Below, piece after piece: positions 32,231 to 40,380 of a stretch of DNA of 64,000 bases. The DNA is from Akkermansia massiliensis (lineage in GTDB: Bacteria; Verrucomicrobiota; Verrucomicrobiia; Verrucomicrobiales; Akkermansiaceae): positions 806,001 to 870,000 of the forward strand of contig NZ_JAMGSI010000001.1 in NCBI RefSeq assembly GCF_023516715.1, in the 5' to 3' direction. Position 1 is the first letter of the stretch. Each line of letters opens with the position of its first letter. A program made the translations under genes and the position numbers. Under the pieces are notes generated by a model. That model was not told the DNA's origin and made no database searches. It was given only the letters and a program-made list of their open reading frames with translations.

Positions 32231-34675
32231 ATGGATTATGACGTAAGCATCAGCATCGGGACCACGGCCAACCTGGGAGACCTGACCAAAGCCAACAAGG
32301 CGGTGCAGGATTTGGCCAAGGCTGCCAAGCAGGTGCCGGATAGTTTACTTTCCGGAGGCGTGGGCGGTACCGCTGCCCCGGCTTATACCGGGGCAGCCAC
32401 CGGAGGCGGCATGACCTGGCGGCTGGAGGGAGCGGCCGAGCTGACCGGGGCCATTAAGCAGGTGGACAAGACGATCGGCACCGCCGCCCAAGGGTTAAAG
32501 ACAAATTCTTCCTGGCTATCCCGCAGCATCAATACCATGACGGCGTTGCCCGGCAAGCTTAGGGGATGGGTTGACCAGCAGATGAACGACTGGCGCAAAT
32601 TTGATGGAGGGCTGCAAAACCTCAAAAATGTTGCCCAGCTTGGTCGTGAATGGTGGGACTATGGCTGGAAAGCCGGTCAAATGTTGTCCGATGCGTTTGG
32701 TGTGGGCGTGAATAAAATCCAGTCCCATATGACTACGGCCTTGGATGCGGCCAAGACCAAAATGGCCGCTTGGCAGGCTTCTCTTTCTGAAACTCTCTCC
32801 CGCCAGAAAGAGGAAAAATGGCTGAAGAAGGAAGAAGCCGGCGTCAAGCAGATCAATGCGGCCTATGAAGCCCGCAGGAAAGTGATTGAAGACCTGGACC
32901 GCAAGGCCCAGGCGCGGCTGGATTTGCAGAACAAGCTGTTGCAGATCGAAACCGAGAAGAACCGCAGCATCATCCGGCAGCGGCAACTCAGAGGGGACAT
33001 TTCCGATGCCCAGGCACGCGACGAACTGGCCAAGCTGGACGCCAAGGATGCCGAAGACCGCCGCCGCATGGAACAGCAGCAGGCGGAACAAGCCCTCAAG
33101 ACCGCCCAGCAGCTGGCCGAAGCTAAGGAAGAACAGGCGCGCCGTCTCCGGGAATTCCAGCGGATGCCAAATAAGGCCGATGTGGAAAACTTAAGCAAGG
33201 AAGATTTGTTCGGGCAAGTGGATGATCTCAAGACAGCAGAAGCCGCCCTCCGGGAATGGCAACGTATAGCGCAACGCAAAGCAGAGCTTGAAAAAGAGCT
33301 ATCTAAATCCAATGGTAACATGATCATGGCGGCTGCGTTGCCCGTGGTCAACACGTCATTGATCGCCGCCCTGCATCAGAAAAAAGCTCAGGACGAAGAA
33401 AGCCTCAAGTCTGTGCTGACCGAACAACAGACCATAGCCGGACAGTACGGCATGCAGGGGAAGGATTTTGGACAGGTAGCAGCCCTGCTGGCCAGGCGAG
33501 CCCAAGAGGCCCGCGCCACCCTGGACAAGTCCATGGATCTGATCAAGGGCACGGGGCTGGTGGGAGATTTGCGCGGCAAGTCCGGGGATGCGGTTTATCT
33601 GGAATACGCACGAGTGCTGGATGTAGTGAAGAATTTCTTAACGCATAATGTAACGGATATAGAAACCGCTCTCAAGGAATCCGCCGCCGCCCAGGAAGAC
33701 GTTGACCGGGCCACGGAACGCCTGCGTGATTTGCTGGCTCTGCACGCCGCCCAGCGCGCGGCCGAGGCCCAGGTAACCGCCGAAACGGACAAGACTAACG
33801 CCCGGCAGGACGACCGGCAGCATGCGGCGACATTGGCCGGCGGCATGGCGGATCGTCTGGCCAGGGCCGCCGAGGCCCGGCACAAGGAGGCCGAACGGCA
33901 ATCCAAAACCGCCGAGGATGCCAAAACGCGGCTGGGGTATGCGGTGGACAGCCTGAACCGCTATGCGGAAAAGTACGAGGACAAGCCGATGGCCGGACAA
34001 ATTGAGCGGATCTTACAGGCCATTACCAAGCTACAGGGGAAACCCGTCAACGAACGGACCAAAGAAGAAGAGCAGGAATTAGTCAGTCTGCGGAAACTGA
34101 TTGCCCTGATAAAAGACACGGGAAAATATGACGGTGTAGTTAAGGCGGCAACCGCGGCCCTGGATAACATGGATGCTGCGCTGGCGGCGGAGAAAAAACG
34201 GAAGGAAGCAGAAGCCAGGGCCAAAACCCTGGAAGAACGATCCCGCAAATTGGCCGATCTGGACGGACAGATGGACCGTAAGAATAAGGAGGTTCTCACC
34301 CTGGATGACTGGCTGGACAAAGAACGCGGACGGATCACCGGGCGCATGGGCGAGCTGGGGCGCTCGGACATGTCCGGGCGCCTCCCGGAAGTGGAGGCGC
34401 TGGTGCGCAAGGTTTTGTCCGACCAGAGCGACGGCGGCAAGGGAATTTCACGCCGTGAATCCGGCGAACTCGCCAGGATGCTGCGGCAGATGGAAGCCAT
34501 TTCCCCCCGTGACAGCACGCCGGAACTGGAAGCGGCTATGTCCCTGATCCGGGACATGCTGACCAGCTACAGAACTACGTCGGCCAACCAGGCCAGGACC
34601 CTAGCGGAACTCAACAAGCTGCGCCAGGAAGTGGCCCGCATCAAGAGTCAATCACAATTCGGCCCACGCAGATGA
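32231..34675 (+). CDS. Tape-measure-like tail protein
   Basis: 814 residues, the largest protein of the prophage. Almost entirely helical with long coiled coils (EAGVKQINAAYEARRKVIED, QQAEQALKTAQQLAEAKEEQ, AEAQVTAETDKTNARQDDRQ). There is no clear transmembrane stretch, which is unusual for tape measures that help DNA cross membranes. Assignment rests on length, helical content and position between tube and hub genes. Its stop overlaps the hub start by 4 nt. Confidence 0.65.
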   Translation: MDYDVSISIGTTANLGDLTKANKAVQDLAKAAKQVPDSLLSGGVGGTAAPAYTGAATGGGMTWRLEGAAELTGAIKQVDKTIGTAAQGLKTNSSWLSRSINTMTALPGKLRGWVDQQMNDWRKFDGGLQNLKNVAQLGREWWDYGWKAGQMLSDAFGVGVNKIQSHMTTALDAAKTKMAAWQASLSETLSRQKEEKWLKKEEAGVKQINAAYEARRKVIEDLDRKAQARLDLQNKLLQIETEKNRSIIRQRQLRGDISDAQARDELAKLDAKDAEDRRRMEQQQAEQALKTAQQLAEAKEEQARRLREFQRMPNKADVENLSKEDLFGQVDDLKTAEAALREWQRIAQRKAELEKELSKSNGNMIMAAALPVVNTSLIAALHQKKAQDEESLKSVLTEQQTIAGQYGMQGKDFGQVAALLARRAQEARATLDKSMDLIKGTGLVGDLRGKSGDAVYLEYARVLDVVKNFLTHNVTDIETALKESAAAQEDVDRATERLRDLLALHAAQRAAEAQVTAETDKTNARQDDRQHAATLAGGMADRLARAAEARHKEAERQSKTAEDAKTRLGYAVDSLNRYAEKYEDKPMAGQIERILQAITKLQGKPVNERTKEEEQELVSLRKLIALIKDTGKYDGVVKAATAALDNMDAALAAEKKRKEAEARAKTLEERSRKLADLDGQMDRKNKEVLTLDDWLDKERGRITGRMGELGRSDMSGRLPEVEALVRKVLSDQSDGGKGISRRESGELARMLRQMEAISPRDSTPELEAAMSLIRDMLTSYRTTSANQARTLAELNKLRQEVARIKSQSQFGPRR

Positions 34676-36825
34676 AGACTGTTGAACTTACGGACAAGGC
34701 CCTGGAAGACGCGTCTTACAGCTGGCAGAATTTTACTCCGATGTGCGTTTCCTGGCGGCAGATAATCCGCCACAATGATGAGCCGCCCCCCTATGACTAC
34801 AAAGAGCCGGCGCGCATTGTCTGGAACGGCTCCACCATCATGGAAGGAACGGTCAGGCGTTGCCGACCTTCCTTTTCCGGCAACAGCTGGGCATGGCAAA
34901 TAGATGTGCATGACATCCTCAAACCGCTGGAAGGGACGCTTTGCTTTAACGCCTCCGGCAGCCTGAAAGGCGCTCTGTATGCCGCTGTGGAGGGCGGCAG
35001 CGGTGCGGATGCTCCGCGCAAAGTGTCTATTGCCGGGACGCTGAACCGCATCCTGAAAGATGCCCGCAAGCATGGATTGCTGGGGGCGGAGGTAGGAATT
35101 CAGGTGGACGTTTCCCCCGCGGCCTGGGTGTGGAACACGGCCCTGGCATGCGATACTTACGCGGGCGTGTTGCGCAAGCTGCTGGGGGCACGCCCCGGCA
35201 TGGTGTGCTGGGTTGATTATTCCGGTTCTTCTCCCGTGATCAGGGTTGCGGATGGTGCCGCCCTTCCTGCGGTCACGCTGGATCGCGCCGGGGATTTGCT
35301 GACGGCCATCGATTTGGACCCGCGCCATGACCTGGTTCCCCCTGCGGTGGGCGTGGTGCTGACGGCCGGGCACATGGCCCGTCAATCCCAGGTTTGGCCG
35401 CGCGGGGCCTCCCTGCGCCAGGAGGGATGCGTAACCGTGCAGCTGGCCATGCCCGGAACCACACCGGAAACGGAAGACGAACCGCCCAGCTCCGAATCTC
35501 CCATCTGGTCTTTCTTAAAGCCCGAGATACTGGTGCTTGGAGACAAGCTGCCCACCGGACCTGATGACGCGGCCGAGTGGTGGCAGGGGAAAGTTCCCAA
35601 GCTGGCGGAAGTTCCGGGGGCGCGTTTCGGGGCTGTGAAGAAAACTGTTCTGAAAAACAAGGCCAGCGACGCCAGCAATTACAGCACGGCGGAAAGCGCC
35701 CAGGTTTATGAGTTGTTCAAAGGGGATTTGTCTCCGGCATGCAAACTGATCAAGTGGTGTTATGTATCACTGACGCAGGAAGTTTATATCACGGTGCCGC
35801 CCCGTCCGGGGTTTGAATTGCTTTTTGGCAAGCAGAAGATCGTGAACGGCCAGAAACGCTGGTACAGCAAACTGACATGGAGGGGGCGCACGGTCAACAC
35901 TCCCAGGCGTTGGTACAGGGCCGACAAGTCCGGGACAACGGGGCCGGAAGATGGTTCCTCAATACCGGATAAGCCGGACACAGGGGAAACAGAGCAGGAA
36001 TGGCCGGATTATACCGGCGTCCTGCGGGATTATTATGAGATTACCCGGCAGCTTCCCTGGGAGGGGACGTTGCAGTCCTTGCGGGCCTTGTCTCCTGCCG
36101 GGTTGGTAGGCCGTCAATTATCCATTACAGGCGGCCGCACGGAATGGGTGGATATGTCCACCGTGGTGCAAGGTGTAAGCGTGGATTTGGCCGGCAGCCG
36201 CACGTCTGTCAACACAGGGGTGCCGGCGCATTTATCGTTGCAGGATATGATGGACCGCGCCAAGTCCCTGCAATCCGGACAGAATGATCTGGATCAGGAT
36301 GACCAGCAGGACAACCCGGTCCAGACTCTCCAATATGACGATGATGCCCGTAAATCTCCGGAGGCTCCCACTTTTGGGCCGGAAGGGGAAGTTGTCTGGA
36401 CCGAGGCGCCCGACCGTCCAGCGGGTTTTGGGTTCCAGGTTGTCCTGGATTGGGATGACGATAATACCACCGTCACCGGCTATCGGCTGCGGCCGGGCCT
36501 GCTGCTGCTCAACGGGACGACGTTCTGCAACGCCGCCCCGGAACCTACCGAGGGAGACTGGTACAAGGGGGCCGTCACCAGCGGGGAAATTTGGCTCAAT
36601 GTGCGGTTCAACGGCAAAGGAAAGTACCAGGGCAGCACGGTAGCGTATTCACAAGGGCCTGTTAATCCCCTACGCCTCCAACCGGAGGAACCGGATGGGG
36701 AAGAGTTTTATTACTCCTTCCACCTGGCCACGATCACCCCTGACCATGAAGTCATCCAGTATGAACTGGGTTCCATCCAGATTCCCGTTCATGGCGGTTC
36801 CAATTATCCCTACGGCCCGGCCTAA
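34672..36825 (+). CDS. Tail hub / baseplate-like protein
   Basis: 717 residues. The N-terminal 200 resemble hub proteins of the gp27/gpD type: PARIVWNGSTIMEGTVRRCR (a 'g....f.G.v....' strand) and WQIDVHDILKPLEG. The middle is Trp/Pro-rich and the C-terminus has a FNIII-like beta segment (FQVVLDWDDDNTTVTGYRL) that could bind sugars. It is the last clear virion gene; 15 nt separate it from the glycosyltransferase. Confidence 0.62.
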   Translation: MKTVELTDKALEDASYSWQNFTPMCVSWRQIIRHNDEPPPYDYKEPARIVWNGSTIMEGTVRRCRPSFSGNSWAWQIDVHDILKPLEGTLCFNASGSLKGALYAAVEGGSGADAPRKVSIAGTLNRILKDARKHGLLGAEVGIQVDVSPAAWVWNTALACDTYAGVLRKLLGARPGMVCWVDYSGSSPVIRVADGAALPAVTLDRAGDLLTAIDLDPRHDLVPPAVGVVLTAGHMARQSQVWPRGASLRQEGCVTVQLAMPGTTPETEDEPPSSESPIWSFLKPEILVLGDKLPTGPDDAAEWWQGKVPKLAEVPGARFGAVKKTVLKNKASDASNYSTAESAQVYELFKGDLSPACKLIKWCYVSLTQEVYITVPPRPGFELLFGKQKIVNGQKRWYSKLTWRGRTVNTPRRWYRADKSGTTGPEDGSSIPDKPDTGETEQEWPDYTGVLRDYYEITRQLPWEGTLQSLRALSPAGLVGRQLSITGGRTEWVDMSTVVQGVSVDLAGSRTSVNTGVPAHLSLQDMMDRAKSLQSGQNDLDQDDQQDNPVQTLQYDDDARKSPEAPTFGPEGEVVWTEAPDRPAGFGFQVVLDWDDDNTTVTGYRLRPGLLLLNGTTFCNAAPEPTEGDWYKGAVTSGEIWLNVRFNGKGKYQGSTVAYSQGPVNPLRLQPEEPDGEEFYYSFHLATITPDHEVIQYELGSIQIPVHGGSNYPYGPA

Positions 36826-36839
36826 AATATAGAACAACG

Positions 36840-37556
36840 ATGATCAGAATTACCATTTTAACTTTTAGTCGTGATGCGGCGCTGTCCCTGGCGGCGTTGC
36901 GTTGCGTGCGCCGGCGTTTGCCGGATGCCGCCGTGACGGTGGCCGATGATGGGCACGATCCGGTCACAGCAGAGGTGGCCGCCCAAATGCAAGCCCTGGG
37001 CGCCAGGTATGTGCAGACGGATTTTCCGCGGCGCGGCAACCTCAACGGCAGTTCCTGCGTGCGTGGCATCCTGGAAACATTGCTGGACGGCACAGCCGAT
37101 GACGATGTTGCCATCAAGCTGGATGCCGACACGGTATTGCGTTCTGACGGACCTGTGCGCCGGATGCTGGCAGCGGGCGCGGAAGGGTTCGGCAGCTGCT
37201 GCGACGGACGGATCATGTGCGGCCTGTGCTACGGGTTCACGGGTGCCGCGTTGCGCCGGATGCTGGCGGTTCTGGACCGGCTGCCCATTGGGAGTGACGA
37301 TCCGGAGGATATAGCAACGGGACGCCTGGCCATGGCCGCAGGGGTTCCTCTTCACATTGAGCGTCCCTGGTCGGCATCACGACCGGAGGGACGCTGGGCG
37401 GCCTACCGCTGGCCAACGATGCCGGCAGTAGCCAAATATGACCGGCTGGACGTGGTGACGCTGGGCACTCTTCACATGCCCCGGCAGCAGATGGACGCAG
37501 CAGAGTTCATCCGCGTATTTGACGAGTTGGCCGCCAGGAACGTGATCGGGGAGTAG
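36840..37556 (+). CDS. Family 2-like glycosyltransferase near the right end
   Basis: 238 residues with a GT-A fold outline: ITILTFSRDAALSLAALRCV start, AVTVADDGHDP (nucleotide-binding strand), and VAIKLDADTVL with a D-x-D metal motif (about 94-96). The acceptor half includes LPIGSDDPEDIATGRLAMAA, where an ED pair could be the catalytic base. No membrane span. It is a cargo gene at the end of the late operon; right-end genes of transposable phages often modify DNA or the host surface. It may glycosylate virion proteins or host glycans. Confidence 0.72.
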   Translation: MIRITILTFSRDAALSLAALRCVRRRLPDAAVTVADDGHDPVTAEVAAQMQALGARYVQTDFPRRGNLNGSSCVRGILETLLDGTADDDVAIKLDADTVLRSDGPVRRMLAAGAEGFGSCCDGRIMCGLCYGFTGAALRRMLAVLDRLPIGSDDPEDIATGRLAMAAGVPLHIERPWSASRPEGRWAAYRWPTMPAVAKYDRLDVVTLGTLHMPRQQMDAAEFIRVFDELAARNVIGE

Positions 37557-37635
37557 GGGGGGCCAGTTCAAGCCGTTTTCAAGGGAGGGGCAACCAGGTT
37601 GCAATGGGGATGCAACGGGGTGGCGTTCAAAGGTG

Positions 37636-37684
37636 AATTCGCCATCTTTCTGTCAATTTTCACCATATTCGCCGTCACGTTACA
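37636..37684. repeat. Right-end transposase-binding sites
   Basis: Read from the right end inward, TGTAACGTGACGGCGAATAT is followed by GGTGAAAATTGACAGAAAG and ATGGCGAATT. The site at 37636-37656 is an inverted copy of 5529-5549 (20 of 21 positions), and the outer site matches the left-end one. Two adjoining sites near the end match the R1/R2 arrangement of Mu. Confidence 0.75.
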
Positions 37685-37688
37685 TCAG
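37685..37688. repeat. Right target-site duplication TCAG
   Basis: TCAG directly follows the closing CA of the prophage and repeats the TCAG at 5391-5394. The 22 nt after it (37689-37710) complete the interrupted spacer up to the next repeat. Confidence 0.75.
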
Positions 37689-37710
37689 ATGCTGGTTGAT
37701 GTAGGCCCTA

Positions 37711-38547
37711 GTCGCACTCCGCAAGGAGTGCGTGGATTGAAACGTCCCGGTAGCTGTAGTAGGCACTGGCACTGGCCGTCGCACTCCGCAAGGAGTGCGT
37801 GGATTGAAACTATCTCGCAAATATCATTATCTGATAAACACAACCGTCGCACTCCGCAAGGAGTGCGTGGATTGAAACCTGAATCCCATCTCAAAATTGG
37901 TAATGACATCGTGTCGCACTCCGCAAGGAGTGCGTGGATTGAAACGGATTTACGCTATCCAAGTAATGATGAAGCACTTGTCGCACTCCGCAAGGAGTGC
38001 GTGGATTGAAACATTAAAGTATTCGACGATATGCCTCAAAGCTGGAGTCGCACTCCGCAAGGAGTGCGTGGATTGAAACATACCATTCGGCGGGATAAAG
38101 CGTTAAGTGCGCTGTCGCACTCCGCAAGGAGTGCGTGGATTGAAACTTTGAACATTTCACACGGCCTTAATTCGCATCCAGTCGCACTCCGCAAGGAGTG
38201 CGTGGATTGAAACCCCACTATGGGCGTGGTAAGGGAAAACGCGGTCCGTCGCACTCCGCAAGGAGTGCGTGGATTGAAACCGTAGTTGTATTCCCACGCG
38301 TAGAATTGAGCGGGTCGCACTCCGCAAGGAGTGCGTGGATTGAAACTTCACCGTCTTGACGGCAAACACCCCAGCCAGTTGTCGCACTCCGCAAGGAGTG
38401 CGTGGATTGAAACGGTATCATGGTCACAGGTCAGGTGCAGGACAACGGTCGCACTCCGCAAGGAGTGCGTGGATTGAAACTCGTTGAGATTATCCAAAGC
38501 TATAGCAGACAAATGTCGCACTCCGCAAGGAATGCGTGGATTGAAAC
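37711..38547 (+). CRISPR. CRISPR array 2, leader-distal (13 repeats, 12 spacers)
   Basis: Thirteen 33-bp repeats in the same orientation as array 1, starting at 37711; twelve are identical to the array 1 repeat. The last (38515-38547) reads GGAATGCG in place of GGAGTGCG, breaking one stem pair, as expected at the old trailer end. Spacers are 33-35 nt. No leader, cas gene or promoter adjoins it. It is the downstream half of the array cut by the prophage, followed by a terminator. Confidence 0.98.
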
Positions 38548-38596
38548 ATCGGAAAGGCTTGCTATGTCCGGATTTGCGTAACTCTTCCTAAAAATG

Positions 38597-38636
38597 AAAA
38601 GCTCTCCAGGCTTGTTTGGTCTGGAGAGCTTTTTTT
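38597..38636. terminator. Terminator after CRISPR array 2
   Basis: AAAAGCTCTCCAG pairs with CTGGAGAGCTTTT around an 11-nt loop and is followed by a further T run; the A-rich left side makes it usable from both strands. It would end the CRISPR transcript and the converging leftward genes at 38650. Confidence 0.9.
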
Positions 38637-38649
38637 CGGGTTTCGTTGT

Positions 38650-38913
38650 TTATTTTTCAGCCGGGGGCTGCCGGTTCAGATCGAGTTCTGCGGGAGGGAG
38701 GGACTGGAGCAGGGTCAGAATGGGGTCCTGCGGTGCGGCGCCCGCTTCCCGCTGGCGTTTGAATTCCTCCTCTTCCTGCTGGAGGGCCGCCAGTTTGGTA
38801 TCTTCCACCAGCGCCTTGAATTTGTCCGCCTGGGAGTATTCTCCATCCGTATCCCGGAAGACGCGGGCCAGCCAGCGGCGTTTTTCTTCCGTGCTGAGCA
38901 GGGGCTCTTTCAT
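38650..38913 (-). CDS. Small phage-remnant protein, terminase-small-like
   Basis: 87 residues, MKEPLLSTEEKRRWLARVFR, with DKFKALVEDTKLAALQQEEE following. The pattern 'LS.EERR..LA.I.RD......D..KAL......L' is common in the HTH part of small terminases, but the protein is short and lacks a partner large subunit here. It overlaps the preceding gene by 4 nt and ends beside the shared terminator. Confidence 0.55.
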   Translation of the reverse strand: MKEPLLSTEEKRRWLARVFRDTDGEYSQADKFKALVEDTKLAALQQEEEEFKRQREAGAAPQDPILTLLQSLPPAELDLNRQPPAEK

Positions 38914-39203
38914 GGGCTGGGGAGGGTGTTTTTATCCAGCAGGTTTCCTGCAAGCTGTTCCCCATCCGCGGTGGGGCGGTAGACGTAAGGGCGGCTGTCC
39001 CCGAAGCGGTTGATGTATCCCTGTGCAATGAGGTCCTGCAGGATGTTGGTAACGGTATTGGGATGCAAGCGCGTGGCTTCCGTAATGGTACTGTGGCGCC
39101 TGTATCCGGCAATGACGGCCAGGATGACCTGGGCGCTGCTGAGGCGGAAGTCCAGCCTGCGGACGTTGGAGGCGAATATCTGTATGAAGTCCAGGGCTTT
39201 CAT
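38910..39203 (-). CDS. Winged-helix (MarR-like) DNA-binding protein
   Basis: 97 residues. AQVILAVIAGYRRHSTITEA then TRLHPNTVTNILQDLIAQGY form a clear winged helix-turn-helix, followed by a wing (INRFGDSRPYVYRPT) and a short helical tail. Small size suggests a phage regulator or DNA-recognition subunit. Coupled by a 4-nt overlap to the downstream gene. Confidence 0.7.
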   Translation of the reverse strand: MKALDFIQIFASNVRRLDFRLSSAQVILAVIAGYRRHSTITEATRLHPNTVTNILQDLIAQGYINRFGDSRPYVYRPTADGEQLAGNLLDKNTLPSP

Positions 39204-39253
39204 GAGCTTGTATTCACAAGTTGTTGTTATGTTGCTGCCTTGTTATTCTCCTG

Positions 39254-39874
39254 TTATTCACATTCCTCCGGGCAGGCGGGCGACTTGATTTTCCTCAGCA
39301 GGTCCAGCAGGGGGTGGGAGTCGTTGGAGAAGCTCTGCACCGCATTGACGGTTGCCGCCTGCGGGAGAATGATTTTATGGAATTCCTGGTGAAGATTCTG
39401 GCGAAGGCTTTGGTTGCCCGTCAGGGGCATGGCCAGCTTTTCTGCCAGGCGGGTAGCCAGCGCGTCCATGAAGAGGGGATCGAATTGTTCGGCGTCTTCA
39501 ATGTCGGCTATGTAGCTCATGGGCAGCGGCGCGCGGGAGGCGTGGATGCGCCTTCCCTGCATTTTCCATTCCGTGCATTCCACATCCAGCACGCGCAGGC
39601 AGTCCGCAGGCAGGGTGAATTGATAGGGTGTCAGGGAGTTGGGCGCCTGAGCGGAGACGGAGTCCAGCGTGGTTTGCGTGGTGGCGAAGGTCCAGCGCGC
39701 CATGCAGAGGGTTTCCCTCCGTGCCGGGTGGTAATGAAGAACGCAGAGACGGGATGCCGTGGATTCATTGGCAATCAGCGCGTCCAGCGGAGCCTCCCCT
39801 ATTTTGGAGAGTGCCGCGTTGCAGATGTCCAGCGCGGAGGGAGTGTCCGGCTGAAGTAAGGATTCATTGATCAT
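39254..39874 (-). CDS. Tail tubular protein A-like (T7 gp11-type)
   Basis: 206 residues. ALDICNAALSKIGEAPLDAL, SRLCVLHYHPARRETLCMAR and WTFATTQTTL match the 'A...iCN.AL..IGq..i.sl......A..c...y...r...L....W.FA' signature of the podovirus tail tubular/head-tail protein. The C-terminal half includes LPADCLRVLDVE. It sits opposite in strand to the portal gene of the same remnant and is apparently intact. Confidence 0.8.
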   Translation of the reverse strand: MINESLLQPDTPSALDICNAALSKIGEAPLDALIANESTASRLCVLHYHPARRETLCMARWTFATTQTTLDSVSAQAPNSLTPYQFTLPADCLRVLDVECTEWKMQGRRIHASRAPLPMSYIADIEDAEQFDPLFMDALATRLAEKLAMPLTGNQSLRQNLHQEFHKIILPQAATVNAVQSFSNDSHPLLDLLRKIKSPACPEECE

Positions 39875-40156
39875 AACGCCACATGTTTGGCGGAAACGGA
39901 TGCGGAATGCATCACGTTTGGGAACACCCTCTTTGATGCCACCGGTGGCACGTATGCGCCCGGTTTTTCCCCGGATGCATTTTCCTCCAATTCATCTATT
40001 TGATAAATGCATGCACCTTCCCGGGCAATTCCGGGCAGGTGAGGAGACCGCCCTTTTCCTCCGCGGGGAGCGAACGTTCCCGCCGCATGGATCGTCCGTG
40101 CGGCAGGCGTGGAAGGGGCCATCAGTATAAACCATGCATAGAAAGTAAAAGAGATT

Positions 40157-40372
40157 ATGGGATTTATGAAACCGTCCACTCCTTCCACTCCAGCTCCGGA
40201 GCAGGCCATCCCGGTTAAGGCGGAGAGCGTGGGAGAGGAAGTGGGAGAAGATTATCAGGCCCGGGAGCGGCAGAGGCAGGGGATGATTTCCACCATTCTG
40301 GCGCGCCGCAATTCTTCCGTCGGGCAGGGGGAGGTCAATCCCCGGACTCTGCTTAGGAAAACCCTGGGATAG
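40157..40372 (+). CDS. Small podovirus-type protein upstream of portal
   Basis: 71 residues, MGFMKPSTPSTPAPEQAIPV; Pro/Thr-rich then a charged helix ERQRQGMISTILARRNSS and basic end RTLLRKTLG. Short proteins of this kind ('...gg...i..t..g..g........kktllG') precede the portal in podoviruses. It lies 8 nt before the portal gene. Function unknown. Confidence 0.6.
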   Translation: MGFMKPSTPSTPAPEQAIPVKAESVGEEVGEDYQARERQRQGMISTILARRNSSVGQGEVNPRTLLRKTLG

Positions 40373-40380
40373 GCACCGCC

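Larger units (their letters stand above)
5395..37684 (+). mobile_element. Mu-like transposable prophage (32.3 kb) inside the CRISPR array
   Basis: The element begins TGAGGTGTGACAGGG and ends CCGTCACGTTACA, so it has 5'-TG...CA-3' termini. Reading inward from each end, the two termini align as TG....GTGAC.G.GA..ATGG..AA, and a further shared 21-bp inverted copy lies 135 bp in on the left and 28 bp in on the right. Gene content is that of a Mu-family phage: MuA-like transposase, MuB-like ATPase, Gam, then amidase, DUF3486-type small terminase, large terminase, DUF935-type portal, Mu I-type protease, capsid, MuF and tail genes. No tail sheath gene is seen, which suggests a siphovirus tail as in B3 or D3112. 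All expected modules seem present without frameshifts, so the prophage may be functional. Confidence 0.93.

Noticed and set aside
4043-38514. Spacers matching the resident prophage (self-targeting)
   Set aside because: By eye I found no clear match of any spacer to the prophage. This was not exhaustive; a computed search of the 33 spacers would settle it.
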